Positions 44,858-52,665 of a stretch of DNA of 64,000 nucleotides are shown here, piece by piece. The DNA is from Ancrocorticia populi (GTDB lineage: Bacteria > Actinomycetota > Actinomycetes > Actinomycetales > Actinomycetaceae), in NCBI RefSeq assembly GCF_003123745.1, contig NZ_QETB01000001.1, positions 434,001-498,000 of the forward strand, read 5' to 3'. How positions within the stretch are numbered: position 1 is the stretch's first letter; every line of letters begins with the position of its first letter. A program made the position numbers and the translations under genes. Below the pieces are notes generated by a model, which saw nothing but the letters and a program-made list of their open reading frames with translations, made no database searches and was not told the DNA's origin.

Positions 44858-45784
44858 TCAGTGCTTCGAGCCCTCAGGCTCTTCGCTGGCCGTTTGAGCC
44901 GTCTCAATCTGGATGGTGGAATGCTGGATCGGCACATCAAAATGGTGTGCAACGCAGTTCTTGACGTTGGCTATCACCTCTTGCGCGTGGCCGTCAGTGA
45001 AGCACTCTTGGGAGATCACCACGTGCGCCGTGAGGGTTGGCAGTCCAGTCGCGATCGTTGAGGCGTGGAGATCGTGTACATCCTCCACATGATTAAGCCG
45101 GAGAATGTGCTGTTTGACGTCGTCTAAATCGAGGCCGCGAGGCGTGAAGTCCATGAGGATCGCAAAGCTCTCGCGGATCAGCTTGATGGCGCGGGGGATG
45201 ATGAGGGCGGCGATCAAGAGGGCAGCGATGGCATCGGCCCGCTGGAATCCCGTTGTCCTGATGACTACGGCGGCTACAATCACGCCGAGCGAGCCGAGCG
45301 CATCGTTGAGAACTTCAAGAAACGCGGCTCGCATGTTGAGGTTGGCGCCACGCGTTCCCGCCAGAACCAAGATCCCGATAACGTTCGCGGTGAGGCCGAT
45401 TATGCCGAACAAGAGCATCTGACCAGACGGGATCTCTGGGGGAGAAAACAGACGCTGGATGCCCTCGACAGCGGCGTAGGTTCCCACGGCCAGCAACACC
45501 AACGCTTGGGCGAGTGCCGCGATCACTTCGATACGTCGGAAGCCCCAGGTGCGCTTTGCGTTCGCGGGCTTGAGCATAAGGGTGGCCGCGATCAGGGCCA
45601 TGACGAGGCCGGAGGCATCCACAATCGCATGACCGGTATCTGTGAGCAGGGCGAGGCTGCCCGTGGTGATTGCGCCGATCGCCTGTGCGATGGCGATCGT
45701 TAGGCTTACCGAGAGCGCGATCCACAGCTGCTTACGGTGGTCGCCAGGCTGGCCGTCTGAGACGTGAGAGTGATCGTGTGCCAT
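44858..45784 (-). CDS. CDF-family cation efflux transporter (CzcD/ZitB-like)
   Basis: The 308-residue protein has a short His-rich N-terminus (MAHDHSHVSDG), six membrane helices and a cytosolic C-terminal domain. Helix 2 has DTGHAIVDASG with the H-x3-D metal site. Helix 5 reads FLEVLNDALGS, where the usual zinc-transporter His of H-x3-D is Glu, so metal choice (Zn, Co, Cd or other) is uncertain. The ATG overlaps the ArsR stop (TAATG), so regulator and transporter form one operon; the long in-frame extension upstream lies inside arsR and is spurious. Confidence 0.88.
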   Translation of the reverse strand: MAHDHSHVSDGQPGDHRKQLWIALSVSLTIAIAQAIGAITTGSLALLTDTGHAIVDASGLVMALIAATLMLKPANAKRTWGFRRIEVIAALAQALVLLAVGTYAAVEGIQRLFSPPEIPSGQMLLFGIIGLTANVIGILVLAGTRGANLNMRAAFLEVLNDALGSLGVIVAAVVIRTTGFQRADAIAALLIAALIIPRAIKLIRESFAILMDFTPRGLDLDDVKQHILRLNHVEDVHDLHASTIATGLPTLTAHVVISQECFTDGHAQEVIANVKNCVAHHFDVPIQHSTIQIETAQTASEEPEGSKH

Positions 45785-46197
45785 TACTTCCCTCCCAGAT
45801 GAGTTGCCGCAGCGCTGCTTTCCGAGGTGGATGGCAGAACACCACTCTTGTGCAGGTGTGGGCCAAGCCGTGCGGGCTTGCCGGTTGCTTCTAGCACCTT
45901 CTCCGTTGCCGATATTAGCGTTCGAAGCAAGGCCGGATCGGCTAACGAATACCAAGTGGATCGCCCCTCGATGCGGGCGGTCAGCAGCCCGCACTCCACC
46001 AGATAGCTCACGTGCTTGCTCACGGTGGACTGGGCGAGTCCCATGTGTTGGCGCAGGTCGCGGACGCGGTGCTCACCAGAAGCTAGGTGCTGGACGATCG
46101 CAAGGCGAGTGGGATCGCCAAGTGTGTGAAAGAGGTGAGCGTAGGCCTTCGTAGAAGGGATGTCGATCGGCTGTTCCACCTGCTGAATAATCGCCAT
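45784..46197 (-). CDS. ArsR/SmtB-family metal-responsive repressor
   Basis: The 137-residue protein has the ArsR winged HTH (FHTLGDPTRLAIVQHLASG, then LAQSTVSKHVSYLVECGLL, residues about 22-75) and a C-terminal extension with His residues (GPHLHKSG). The DNA-recognition helix is QSTVSKHVSYL. It lies directly upstream of and overlaps the CDF exporter gene, so it is very likely the metal sensor that represses it. The cysteine pair ELCVCD of arsenic-type ArsR is absent, favouring a divalent-metal sensor. Confidence 0.9.
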   Translation of the reverse strand: MAIIQQVEQPIDIPSTKAYAHLFHTLGDPTRLAIVQHLASGEHRVRDLRQHMGLAQSTVSKHVSYLVECGLLTARIEGRSTWYSLADPALLRTLISATEKVLEATGKPARLGPHLHKSGVLPSTSESSAAATHLGGK

Positions 46198-46205
46198 ATG
46201 GCGAT
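46190..46205. promoter_or_regulatory. 16-bp palindrome overlapping the arsR start codon
   Basis: ATCGCCAT/ATGGCGAT is a perfect palindrome whose right half (on plus) lies upstream and left half includes the first codons of arsR. Its position fits an autoregulatory site, although it does not match the known 12-2-12 ArsR/SmtB consensus, and it may partly reflect the coding sequence MAI. Confidence 0.4.
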
Positions 46206-46329
46206 GGTATCGCTATGTAGCTATGAATACTACTCTTCATTTCACACGCCACATTCCCCATCCGTGCTTCTCAGAGAGTTGCCGCGATTCCGGGGGTGCG
46301 GGCTGTGATTATCGCAGGAGGTGTACGAG

Positions 46330-46375
46330 ATGTAGTAGTTATGCTATCGTTTCGGATGTAGTATAACTACTACAT
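46330..46375 (+). promoter_or_regulatory. Palindromic operator upstream of the ABC transporter-XRE operon
   Basis: Two nested dyads share one half-site. ATGTAGTA-TAAC-TACTACAT (46356-46375) is a perfect palindrome. ATGTAGTAGTTAT (46330-46342) is the exact inverse of ATAACTACTACAT (46363-46375). A possible promoter TTATGC-N17-TATAAC places the -10 on the palindrome centre. A repressor bound here would block transcription of the operon; the XRE protein encoded at its end is the natural candidate. Confidence 0.6.
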
Positions 46376-46408
46376 TGACCGAACTCCCATATATGCGAGG
46401 AAAGTAGC

Positions 46409-47257
46409 ATGACAGTCGTTTCCGCCACGGGCCTGAGAAAGGCATACGGCAGCCATCAGGTACTTGAGGGGCTAGATCTCCAGCTCCAGCCGGGAGAGGC
46501 GGTGGCCCTGCTCGGTCCTAATGGGGCTGGCAAGACAACCACCCTCGAGATCCTTCTTGGTTTTGTGCGGCGTGATGCCGGAACAGTGGATGTGCTGGGC
46601 GAGGATCCGGCTCGCGTGCGCGATGAACACTGGAGAGCCCGAATCGGGGTGGCGATTCAGGGAGGACAGGATCACCCGAAGTGGCGCGTGTATGAATTCC
46701 TGCGGTGGGCGCGAGCCCACTACGAGGAATCCACGAAGCTCCGCGGTGTTGATGAGCTTGCGGCAACATTCGGACTCGAAGAACACATGAATAAAGCCCT
46801 GATGGACCTGTCCGGCGGACTGCGCCGCCGCCTCGACCTAGCGGCGGCCGTGATCAATCGCCCCGAGCTGCTCATCCTTGATGAGCCCACGACGGGTTTG
46901 GATCCGGAGGTGAAGAGGGCGGTGCATGACGTCGTCGTCGATCAAATAGACAACGGGACCTCCCTACTTCTGGCAACTCACGACCTCGCGGAAGCCGACC
47001 GCATCGCGGATCGGATCCTTATTTTGAACGACGGCGGAATCGTGGCCGAGGGTTCCCCAAACGGGTTGCGCGCTCAGGTGCGGGGAAACGCGGAAGTGAC
47101 GTGGCATCAAGATGGTGCCAACCACGTTCATGTGACTACCGAACCTGAAGAGTTCGTCCATGGTCTCCTCCTTGAAGACGGTGTCAGTGATCTCGAGGTG
47201 CGGCGAAGCACGTTGGAAGATGCCTACCTCGCGTTGATAAAGAACGGAGCGAACTAA
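46409..47257 (+). CDS. ABC transporter ATP-binding protein (DrrA-like)
   Basis: The 282-residue ATPase has Walker A LGPNGAGKTTT near residue 36, a Q-loop (GVAIQGGQDHP), signature LSGGLRRRLDLA, Walker B LLILDEPTTGLDPE and H-loop ATHDLAEADRIAD. The C-terminal domain of about 70 residues after that matches DrrA/CcmA-type exporters. It pairs with the ABC-2 permease that overlaps its stop (TAATG). A strong GAGGAAAG lies before the ATG. Substrate unknown; lipids, drugs or peptides are all possible. Confidence 0.92.
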   Translation: MTVVSATGLRKAYGSHQVLEGLDLQLQPGEAVALLGPNGAGKTTTLEILLGFVRRDAGTVDVLGEDPARVRDEHWRARIGVAIQGGQDHPKWRVYEFLRWARAHYEESTKLRGVDELAATFGLEEHMNKALMDLSGGLRRRLDLAAAVINRPELLILDEPTTGLDPEVKRAVHDVVVDQIDNGTSLLLATHDLAEADRIADRILILNDGGIVAEGSPNGLRAQVRGNAEVTWHQDGANHVHVTTEPEEFVHGLLLEDGVSDLEVRRSTLEDAYLALIKNGAN

Positions 47258-48102
47258 TGGATGCACAGGCAATTCGAGCAGGATTACGACAGGCGCGGGC
47301 CGAAGCACGAATTACATTCTTAACACCATCGTTCTTAGCAACAGTCATTTCGCCGATTGTCATGGTTCTAGCGGTGAACTACTTCTTGGACGGTGTGGAA
47401 TTCGACGCGGCGATACATGATGCGGCGGCATTCTCCATCGCGGGGCTGATCGGAGCTGTAGGGGCCATTGCTGCATTCAACGTGATGAGCGAGATGCAGA
47501 CTGAACGTACCGCGGGAACACTGCTCCGGCTCCGGATGCTGCCTTATGGGACGTCATCATGGGTGATCGGAAAGCTAGTGGACTCGTTCATCTACTTGAT
47601 CTTTACGGGTGGGCTTATCGTGGTGGCGGCCATGCTCGTGATCCCGGGCCTTCGCCCGGACTCCGTCTCAACTTTTATCTTGGCCATTGGCTTGCTGATT
47701 GCATCGTTCATCGTGTTCTTTCCTTTCGGGGTTATCGTGGGGGCGCTCGTGCGCTCCACGTGGGGTTTTATCGTGAGCATGGGCATCTTCATGGTGCTGT
47801 ATGCCGGATCCGGGACCGTGATACCGCTGAGCCTGTACCCGGAGTGGTTACAATGGGTGGTCGGAGTGACGCCGATCTACTGGACGGCGCACCTTGGACG
47901 CTGGGTTTTCTTGCCCTCCGAGGCGGGGGTAGGAGAATTAGCTGGATCATTCAATCCTGGCATAGGGGTGATAGTGCTGGCAGTGTGGGCGATAGTGGGC
48001 TTTGCTCTAGTACCGCGCGTTCTACGGAGCGGAATGAGCCGAGAGACTATGGGCAGCCTGATGGCCTCGCGTGAACGGGTTGCAACCAAGGGGTACGCGT
48101 GA
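47257..48102 (+). CDS. ABC-2 type transporter permease
   Basis: The 281-residue protein has six predicted membrane helices in the ABC-2 pattern, with a cytosolic segment NVMSEMQTERTAGTLLRLRMLP after helix 2 (the E-R-x-x-G-T-L-x-R motif) and helices ending in WVVGVTPIYWTAHLG. Start overlaps the ATPase stop by one base and its stop overlaps the XRE gene start (GTGA). It forms the transmembrane part of an exporter with the preceding ATPase. Confidence 0.9.
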   Translation: MDAQAIRAGLRQARAEARITFLTPSFLATVISPIVMVLAVNYFLDGVEFDAAIHDAAAFSIAGLIGAVGAIAAFNVMSEMQTERTAGTLLRLRMLPYGTSSWVIGKLVDSFIYLIFTGGLIVVAAMLVIPGLRPDSVSTFILAIGLLIASFIVFFPFGVIVGALVRSTWGFIVSMGIFMVLYAGSGTVIPLSLYPEWLQWVVGVTPIYWTAHLGRWVFLPSEAGVGELAGSFNPGIGVIVLAVWAIVGFALVPRVLRSGMSRETMGSLMASRERVATKGYA

Positions 48103-48332
48103 GCCCGCGGCACGAAGAACCTGTCCATAATCGGCTCGCGGTACTGCGGGCCAGCCGCGGCATCACGCGGCGCGAGCTCGCCGAGGCTCTGGGTATTCAT
48201 TACCAGACCATGGGGTACCTTGAGCGCGGTGAGTATGCGCCCTCTCTGCATTTGGCGCTGCGCATCGCCCAGTACTTCGGGGTTCCGGTGGAATCCGTGT
48301 TTGGGCTGGAGGAGTTTCCGCCCATTCTTTAG
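48099..48332 (+). CDS. Small XRE-family HTH regulator
   Basis: The 77-residue protein is essentially one Cro/CI helix-turn-helix (residues 11-66), with RRELAEALGIHYQTMGYLER as the HTH core and the C-terminal VESVFGLEEF segment typical of the YozG/small-XRE group. A GTG start overlaps the ABC permease stop by 4 bp, so it is the last gene of a three-gene operon. Such small XRE proteins often regulate the transporter they travel with. Confidence 0.88.
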   Translation: MSPRHEEPVHNRLAVLRASRGITRRELAEALGIHYQTMGYLERGEYAPSLHLALRIAQYFGVPVESVFGLEEFPPIL

Positions 48333-48374
48333 GTGAATCGAGGCGCGTGAAGCGACTCTGGGTGCACTTCCTAT

Positions 48375-48380
48375 TACACT
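48375..48380 (+). promoter_or_regulatory. -10 element of a probable leaderless ispE transcript
   Basis: TACACT lies six bases upstream of the ispE GTG (48387), the distance expected between a -10 box and +1. There is no Shine-Dalgarno before that GTG. No convincing -35 element is visible. Confidence 0.45.
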
Positions 48381-48386
48381 CGACCT

Positions 48387-49295
48387 GTGCACAAAGTCTT
48401 TGCTACCGCTCCCGGTAAGGTAAATCTCGCGTTGCGAGTTGGCCCGCCTCGAACCGACAGCTTCCATCCGCTCGATACTGTGTTTGAGGCGGTGGACGTT
48501 TACGAATCTGTTTCGGCCACATTTGATCGCAGCGAAATCTCTGTGACGATGTCGGGAAAAGGGCAAGACCTCCCCACGGATGAACAGAATCTAGCGGTCA
48601 AGGCAGCGATGGCTCTTCGCGCGAGCTTCGGGGGAAGCGATGGCGTGCATCTTGAGATTGACAAGCGTATCCCGGTGGCGGGAGGCATGGCTGGCGGATC
48701 CGCTGATGCTGCCGCAACTCTCGTGGCATGTAATGAGCTCTGGGAGCTGGAAGCTAGCGCTGATGAGCTTCTCGAGATTGCGGCGAGTATCGGCTCCGAT
48801 GTGCCGTTTGCTTTGATGGGCGGGCTGGCTCACGGTGTGGGCCGCGGCGAGCGTCTGGTACCGATCAACGCGGATGTTCACCATTACTGGGTGATGATCA
48901 CTGCGGCAGATGGGCTCTCCACGCCAGCGGTGTTCGGCGAGTTCGATCAGATCATGGGGTACCGGCCAGTTCCCGAGGCGCTTGTGCCCGATACTAGGGA
49001 TCTCCAGCGTGCACTGGCCGCGGGCAACGCTTCGGAGATCGCATCCCTCCTGATCAATGACTTGGAGGAGCCGGCCTTCTCGCTGCGTCCGGGCCTTCGC
49101 GCCCTTTATAAGGCCGTGAAATCGCGCGGAATGGCCGCCATTCTCTCCGGTTCGGGCCCCACCGTTGCGGTGCTGGCCGAATCGAAGGGCGCCGCGGACC
49201 AACTGGCCAAGGAACTTGCTACTGAGCATCCGGATGCGGGTATTTTCCGTGCGAATGGTCCGGTGGCCGGTGCCCGTGTCACGGAGGTTATCTGA
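48387..49295 (+). CDS. ispE: 4-(cytidine 5'-diphospho)-2-C-methyl-D-erythritol kinase
   Basis: The 302-residue GHMP kinase begins MHKVFATAPGKVNLALRVG, has the ATP-binding glycine loop PVAGGMAGGSADAAAT near 95-110 and the C-terminal MAAILSGSGPTVAVLA. It phosphorylates CDP-methylerythritol in the non-mevalonate isoprenoid pathway. In mycobacteria it follows rsmA directly; here about 5.6 kb separates them. Its stop is followed immediately by the GTG of the ABC-F gene, so the two are co-translated. Confidence 0.95.
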   Translation: MHKVFATAPGKVNLALRVGPPRTDSFHPLDTVFEAVDVYESVSATFDRSEISVTMSGKGQDLPTDEQNLAVKAAMALRASFGGSDGVHLEIDKRIPVAGGMAGGSADAAATLVACNELWELEASADELLEIAASIGSDVPFALMGGLAHGVGRGERLVPINADVHHYWVMITAADGLSTPAVFGEFDQIMGYRPVPEALVPDTRDLQRALAAGNASEIASLLINDLEEPAFSLRPGLRALYKAVKSRGMAAILSGSGPTVAVLAESKGAADQLAKELATEHPDAGIFRANGPVAGARVTEVI

Positions 49296-51134
49296 GTGGC
49301 GCACTTACTCGGGCTGCAACAGGTAGGTATCACCTTGGGCAGCCGCCCGATTCTTGGTGATATTTCGGTTGATCTAGAAGACGGCGTCCGTATTGGGGTT
49401 GTTGGCCCCAACGGCGGCGGCAAGACAACCCTGCTCCGCCTTATGACGGGCGCGGTCTCCCCAGATACCGGCATCGTCACGCGCCAGCGCGACGTCAAGA
49501 TTGCTGAGCTTGCCCAGGCCGATACTTTCCCCGATGGCCAGACCGTCAGGGACGCGATCCACGGTTCGGATGCCACCCACGTCTGGGCGGGCGATGCCCA
49601 CATACGCCGGCTGCATGCGGGACTACTGCCAGATATTGATCTGGACGGGAAGATTGGTGAGCTGTCCGGTGGGCAGCGTCGGCGCGTGGCGCTCGCGGCA
49701 ACTCTGTGCGAGGACGCGAACATAGTGATCCTCGATGAGCCCACGAACCACCTAGACATTGATGGCATTACCTTCCTTGCGGGATACCTCAGCGAGAGGT
49801 TTGGCGGCGCGCGGCCCGAGGGCGCCCTCGTGATAGTGACGCACGACCGCTGGTTCTTGGACGCCGTGTGCACACGCCTATGGGAAGTGGTGCCCGGCAA
49901 CGATGGTCCGGGAGGGCGGGATCCCCAACCTGGCCACGTAGAAACCTACGAGGGCGGTTATGCCGCCTACATACTGCAGCGCACAGAGCGTGAACGGCAG
50001 GCCGCCGTGGCGGCAGAGAAGCGCAATAACATGCTGCGGAAGGAGCTCGCATGGCTCCGCCGCGGCGCCCCCGCCCGTACCTCCAAGCCGCGTTTCCGGA
50101 TCGATGCAGCAGAAGCCCTGATCGCGGATGAACCGGCACCTCGTGACACGATGGAGCTGACCAAGATGGCCACCTCCCGGCTGGGCAAGAAGGTGATTGA
50201 CCTTGAGGACATCACTTTCACATACCCTGGAGCGCCAGAGCCCGTGCTGCGTGATCTCACCCTGAGGCTGGCGCCGGGCGAGCGCCTTGGCGTTATGGGG
50301 CCGAACGGTGCGGGAAAGTCCTCCCTCCTCGGCGTCATCTCCGGCGAACTTACGCCCCAAACCGGTCAGGTCAAGCGTGGCAAGACCGTCAAACTCGCGG
50401 TCCTAGACCAGAACACTCGCGAGCTTGAGAAAGTGGCGGACTTACGTGTGGTGGAAGCCGTCTCTGAAATCGCGCTGCGTGTGAGCGTAGGTAAGAAGGA
50501 GCTGACAGCAACCCAGCTCGTGGAGCGTATGGGCTTCACGCGTGAGCGGGCATGGACACGTGTTGCCGAGATTTCCGGTGGTGAGCGGCGCCGCCTCCAG
50601 CTCATGCGCCTCCTGATGGCGGAACCCAACGTACTGCTTCTTGATGAGCCCACGAACGATCTGGACACGGATACTCTCGCCGCCGTTGAAGACCTCTTGG
50701 ATTCCTGGCCTGGCACGCTTGTGGTGGTCTCGCACGATCGTTACCTCTTGGAACGGCTAACGGACCGCCAGATGGCCGTGCTGGATCAGGGTTTGCGCGA
50801 TCTTCCTGGGGGAGTGGACCAGTACGTGCAGCTTCGCGAGCTAGCCGGCACCCAGACCCCGCGAACGGCGGCGACCCCAGAGGATTCGGGCCCGTCCCGT
50901 TCCGCTCAGGCGCGCGAGGCACAAAAGGAGGCGTCTCGAATTGAGCGCAAGCTCGGCAAAGTGCGTACGCAGCTTGAAAAGCTGCACGCGCGTCAGGCCA
51001 AAGAATCCGAGTCGGGGGATTTCGAGGCGCTTGCTCAAACCTCCCGGGAGGCGTCCACTCTCAAAGATCAGATTGATGATTTAGAGGAATCGTGGCTAGA
51101 GGCGGCCGAGGCCGCAGAAGAACTTCAAGGTTAG
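49296..51134 (+). CDS. uup: ABC-F family ATPase, Uup-like
   Basis: The 612-residue soluble protein has two ABC domains: Walker A GPNGGGKTT and GPNGAGKSS; signatures LSGGQRR and ISGGERR; LDEPTNHLD and LDEPTNDLD. A coiled-coil C-terminal domain of about 90 residues (ARQAKESESGDFEALAQTS and helices around it) is characteristic of Uup. The inter-domain linker is short compared with resistance-type ABC-F proteins. Housekeeping function in translation or DNA-structure handling is likely. It follows ispE with no gap, a common actinobacterial pair. Confidence 0.88.
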   Translation: MAHLLGLQQVGITLGSRPILGDISVDLEDGVRIGVVGPNGGGKTTLLRLMTGAVSPDTGIVTRQRDVKIAELAQADTFPDGQTVRDAIHGSDATHVWAGDAHIRRLHAGLLPDIDLDGKIGELSGGQRRRVALAATLCEDANIVILDEPTNHLDIDGITFLAGYLSERFGGARPEGALVIVTHDRWFLDAVCTRLWEVVPGNDGPGGRDPQPGHVETYEGGYAAYILQRTERERQAAVAAEKRNNMLRKELAWLRRGAPARTSKPRFRIDAAEALIADEPAPRDTMELTKMATSRLGKKVIDLEDITFTYPGAPEPVLRDLTLRLAPGERLGVMGPNGAGKSSLLGVISGELTPQTGQVKRGKTVKLAVLDQNTRELEKVADLRVVEAVSEIALRVSVGKKELTATQLVERMGFTRERAWTRVAEISGGERRRLQLMRLLMAEPNVLLLDEPTNDLDTDTLAAVEDLLDSWPGTLVVVSHDRYLLERLTDRQMAVLDQGLRDLPGGVDQYVQLRELAGTQTPRTAATPEDSGPSRSAQAREAQKEASRIERKLGKVRTQLEKLHARQAKESESGDFEALAQTSREASTLKDQIDDLEESWLEAAEAAEELQG

Positions 51135-51145
51135 GAACGGCGACG

Positions 51146-51508
51146 TTAGATCGCGATAAAGCCGATCACTGCGCTCGCGATGGCCAGGACAACCAGAATG
51201 GCCTCCGTGGTTACCGACTCTTTGCGGCGTGCGTGTGTGACAACAGCTCCCGACATGACCACAGCAAGACCAATGGCGGCAAGCGGTGTGAGAATCGGTG
51301 CGATGTCTGTAGCCATAGGGACGATTAGGCCGATTGCTCCAAGAATCTCGAGCCAGCCGATGGTCTTAATGAGCGCGGGGGAGCAATCGGCGGCCCAGCC
51401 CATGCCGGAGGCGACAAGCTTTTCCTGAGATTGGAAGGCATGCATGCCGCCCGCGCCGAGGAAGACAAGGGCCAGAATAACGTTGATAATCCAAAGTGCA
51501 ATAGTCAT
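51146..51508 (-). CDS. DoxX-family membrane protein
   Basis: The 120-residue protein has four membrane helices and DoxX-like features: an FLGAGGMHAF segment after helix 1 and IKTIGWLEILGAIGLIVP at helix 2, followed by a basic loop (HARRKES) and a final helix. DoxX-like proteins act in quinone or thiosulfate-linked redox processes or in stress responses; which applies here cannot be told. It is convergent with uup, 11 bp apart, and lies downstream of the lipocalin-like gene. Confidence 0.8.
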   Translation of the reverse strand: MTIALWIINVILALVFLGAGGMHAFQSQEKLVASGMGWAADCSPALIKTIGWLEILGAIGLIVPMATDIAPILTPLAAIGLAVVMSGAVVTHARRKESVTTEAILVVLAIASAVIGFIAI

Positions 51509-51547
51509 GATGTGTAAAGCTTTCCTGTGTTAGTGGTTTATTGCGCG

Positions 51548-52642
51548 TTACGCGCAATCCTCTGCTCGAGTCTTGCCGGGATACATCTGCTCCCAGATGG
51601 CTGGCTCAGTCACTGATTCGACTACTTCACCGGCTACCCGGTGGGTCACCGTGACGGGGCCGGTAAGGCGCAGGTAGGAACCGTCGAATCCGATCAGCTT
51701 GGCAGCAAGCTTCTTGAAGCCTGTAACGGTATCGATGAACTTGTTTTGCAGGATCGTCTTCTCGCGGCTGTATGAAAGCTCGTACTCTTCATCGCCGTCG
51801 CGGTAGGTGTAGGAGTGAATGTTCCCCACCGGCTTGCCCGTGACTGGGTCTTCGTGGATATCCGACTTCTTGAAGGTGACCTTATTGCCGTCATCCGCGA
51901 TGACCTTGCCATCTTTTGCCAGCATAAACACGGTGACCCTGTCATAATCGTACTTCTTCTCAGAAACGATATCCGCCGTGATAAAGGTGTATGGTCCCGC
52001 GGCACCGCGGCCCCAGTACCAGTTGTTGATGATAGAGGTCATCGGAGCATTGCCCCAGTTGTGATCGTGGTATCCGTTGCCAGATGTGGTTACTTCTGGC
52101 TCGTTGCCTACTGTGTAGGTGAGCTCAACATCTCCGTAGGGGACAGAGGGAAGCCAAGAGAAGTAGTCCTTTTCGTCTGCGCCATAAAAGATGCTTCCCG
52201 CGGCGGAACGCCACGGTTCCGTTTGCCCAGATAGATGGGCAGTAAAGGAAATATCCTCGATTGAGGCCGTGATCGTGTACTTGTGCAGATCACCACTGAA
52301 GGTGTTATTTGCGATCTTCACTTCGCAACGGTCCGTGGCAGCCGTGAACTGATCTGCAGAGAAGGTTGCTTGCTTGTGTAGTGAGCGCCCATCCGGCAGG
52401 TCAAGATCAAACTCGATCCGGGGTTGAAGCCCGGTGTTGGGGGAGGCCGCATCCTTCGTGAAGAAGGTGACCACGATTTTCGCACCGTTATCTAGGTGAG
52501 CATCGAAGTACCACCACTCGTAGAAGCCCTGCTTGGTGGAATCGGCACGCATGCCGTCTTCTCGGACCTCGATGTGGTCAGGTGCAATGCCGAAACGCTC
52601 ATAATCTTTGGGGCGATCGGCTAGGAATGATTTGGGTGACAT
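51548..52642 (-). CDS. Lipocalin/CrtC-like (AttH-type) protein, intact copy
   Basis: The 364-residue protein has no signal peptide. Landmarks are YEWWYFDAHLDNGAKIVV near 41-58, the YHDHNWGN signature at 191-198, and an NNWYWGRG strand after it. This is the two-lipocalin-domain layout of AttH/hydroxyneurosporene synthase (CrtC)-like proteins, some of which are carotenoid hydratases. The real substrate is unknown and no carotenoid genes are here. It lies directly downstream of the SDR pseudogene on the same strand (23-bp gap), and has a related, broken copy at 55-56 kb. Together they suggest a lipid or isoprenoid-modifying unit controlled by the TetR upstream. Confidence 0.78.
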   Translation of the reverse strand: MSPKSFLADRPKDYERFGIAPDHIEVREDGMRADSTKQGFYEWWYFDAHLDNGAKIVVTFFTKDAASPNTGLQPRIEFDLDLPDGRSLHKQATFSADQFTAATDRCEVKIANNTFSGDLHKYTITASIEDISFTAHLSGQTEPWRSAAGSIFYGADEKDYFSWLPSVPYGDVELTYTVGNEPEVTTSGNGYHDHNWGNAPMTSIINNWYWGRGAAGPYTFITADIVSEKKYDYDRVTVFMLAKDGKVIADDGNKVTFKKSDIHEDPVTGKPVGNIHSYTYRDGDEEYELSYSREKTILQNKFIDTVTGFKKLAAKLIGFDGSYLRLTGPVTVTHRVAGEVVESVTEPAIWEQMYPGKTRAEDCA

Positions 52643-52665
52643 GATGTTCTGGCCTTTCTGAAATA

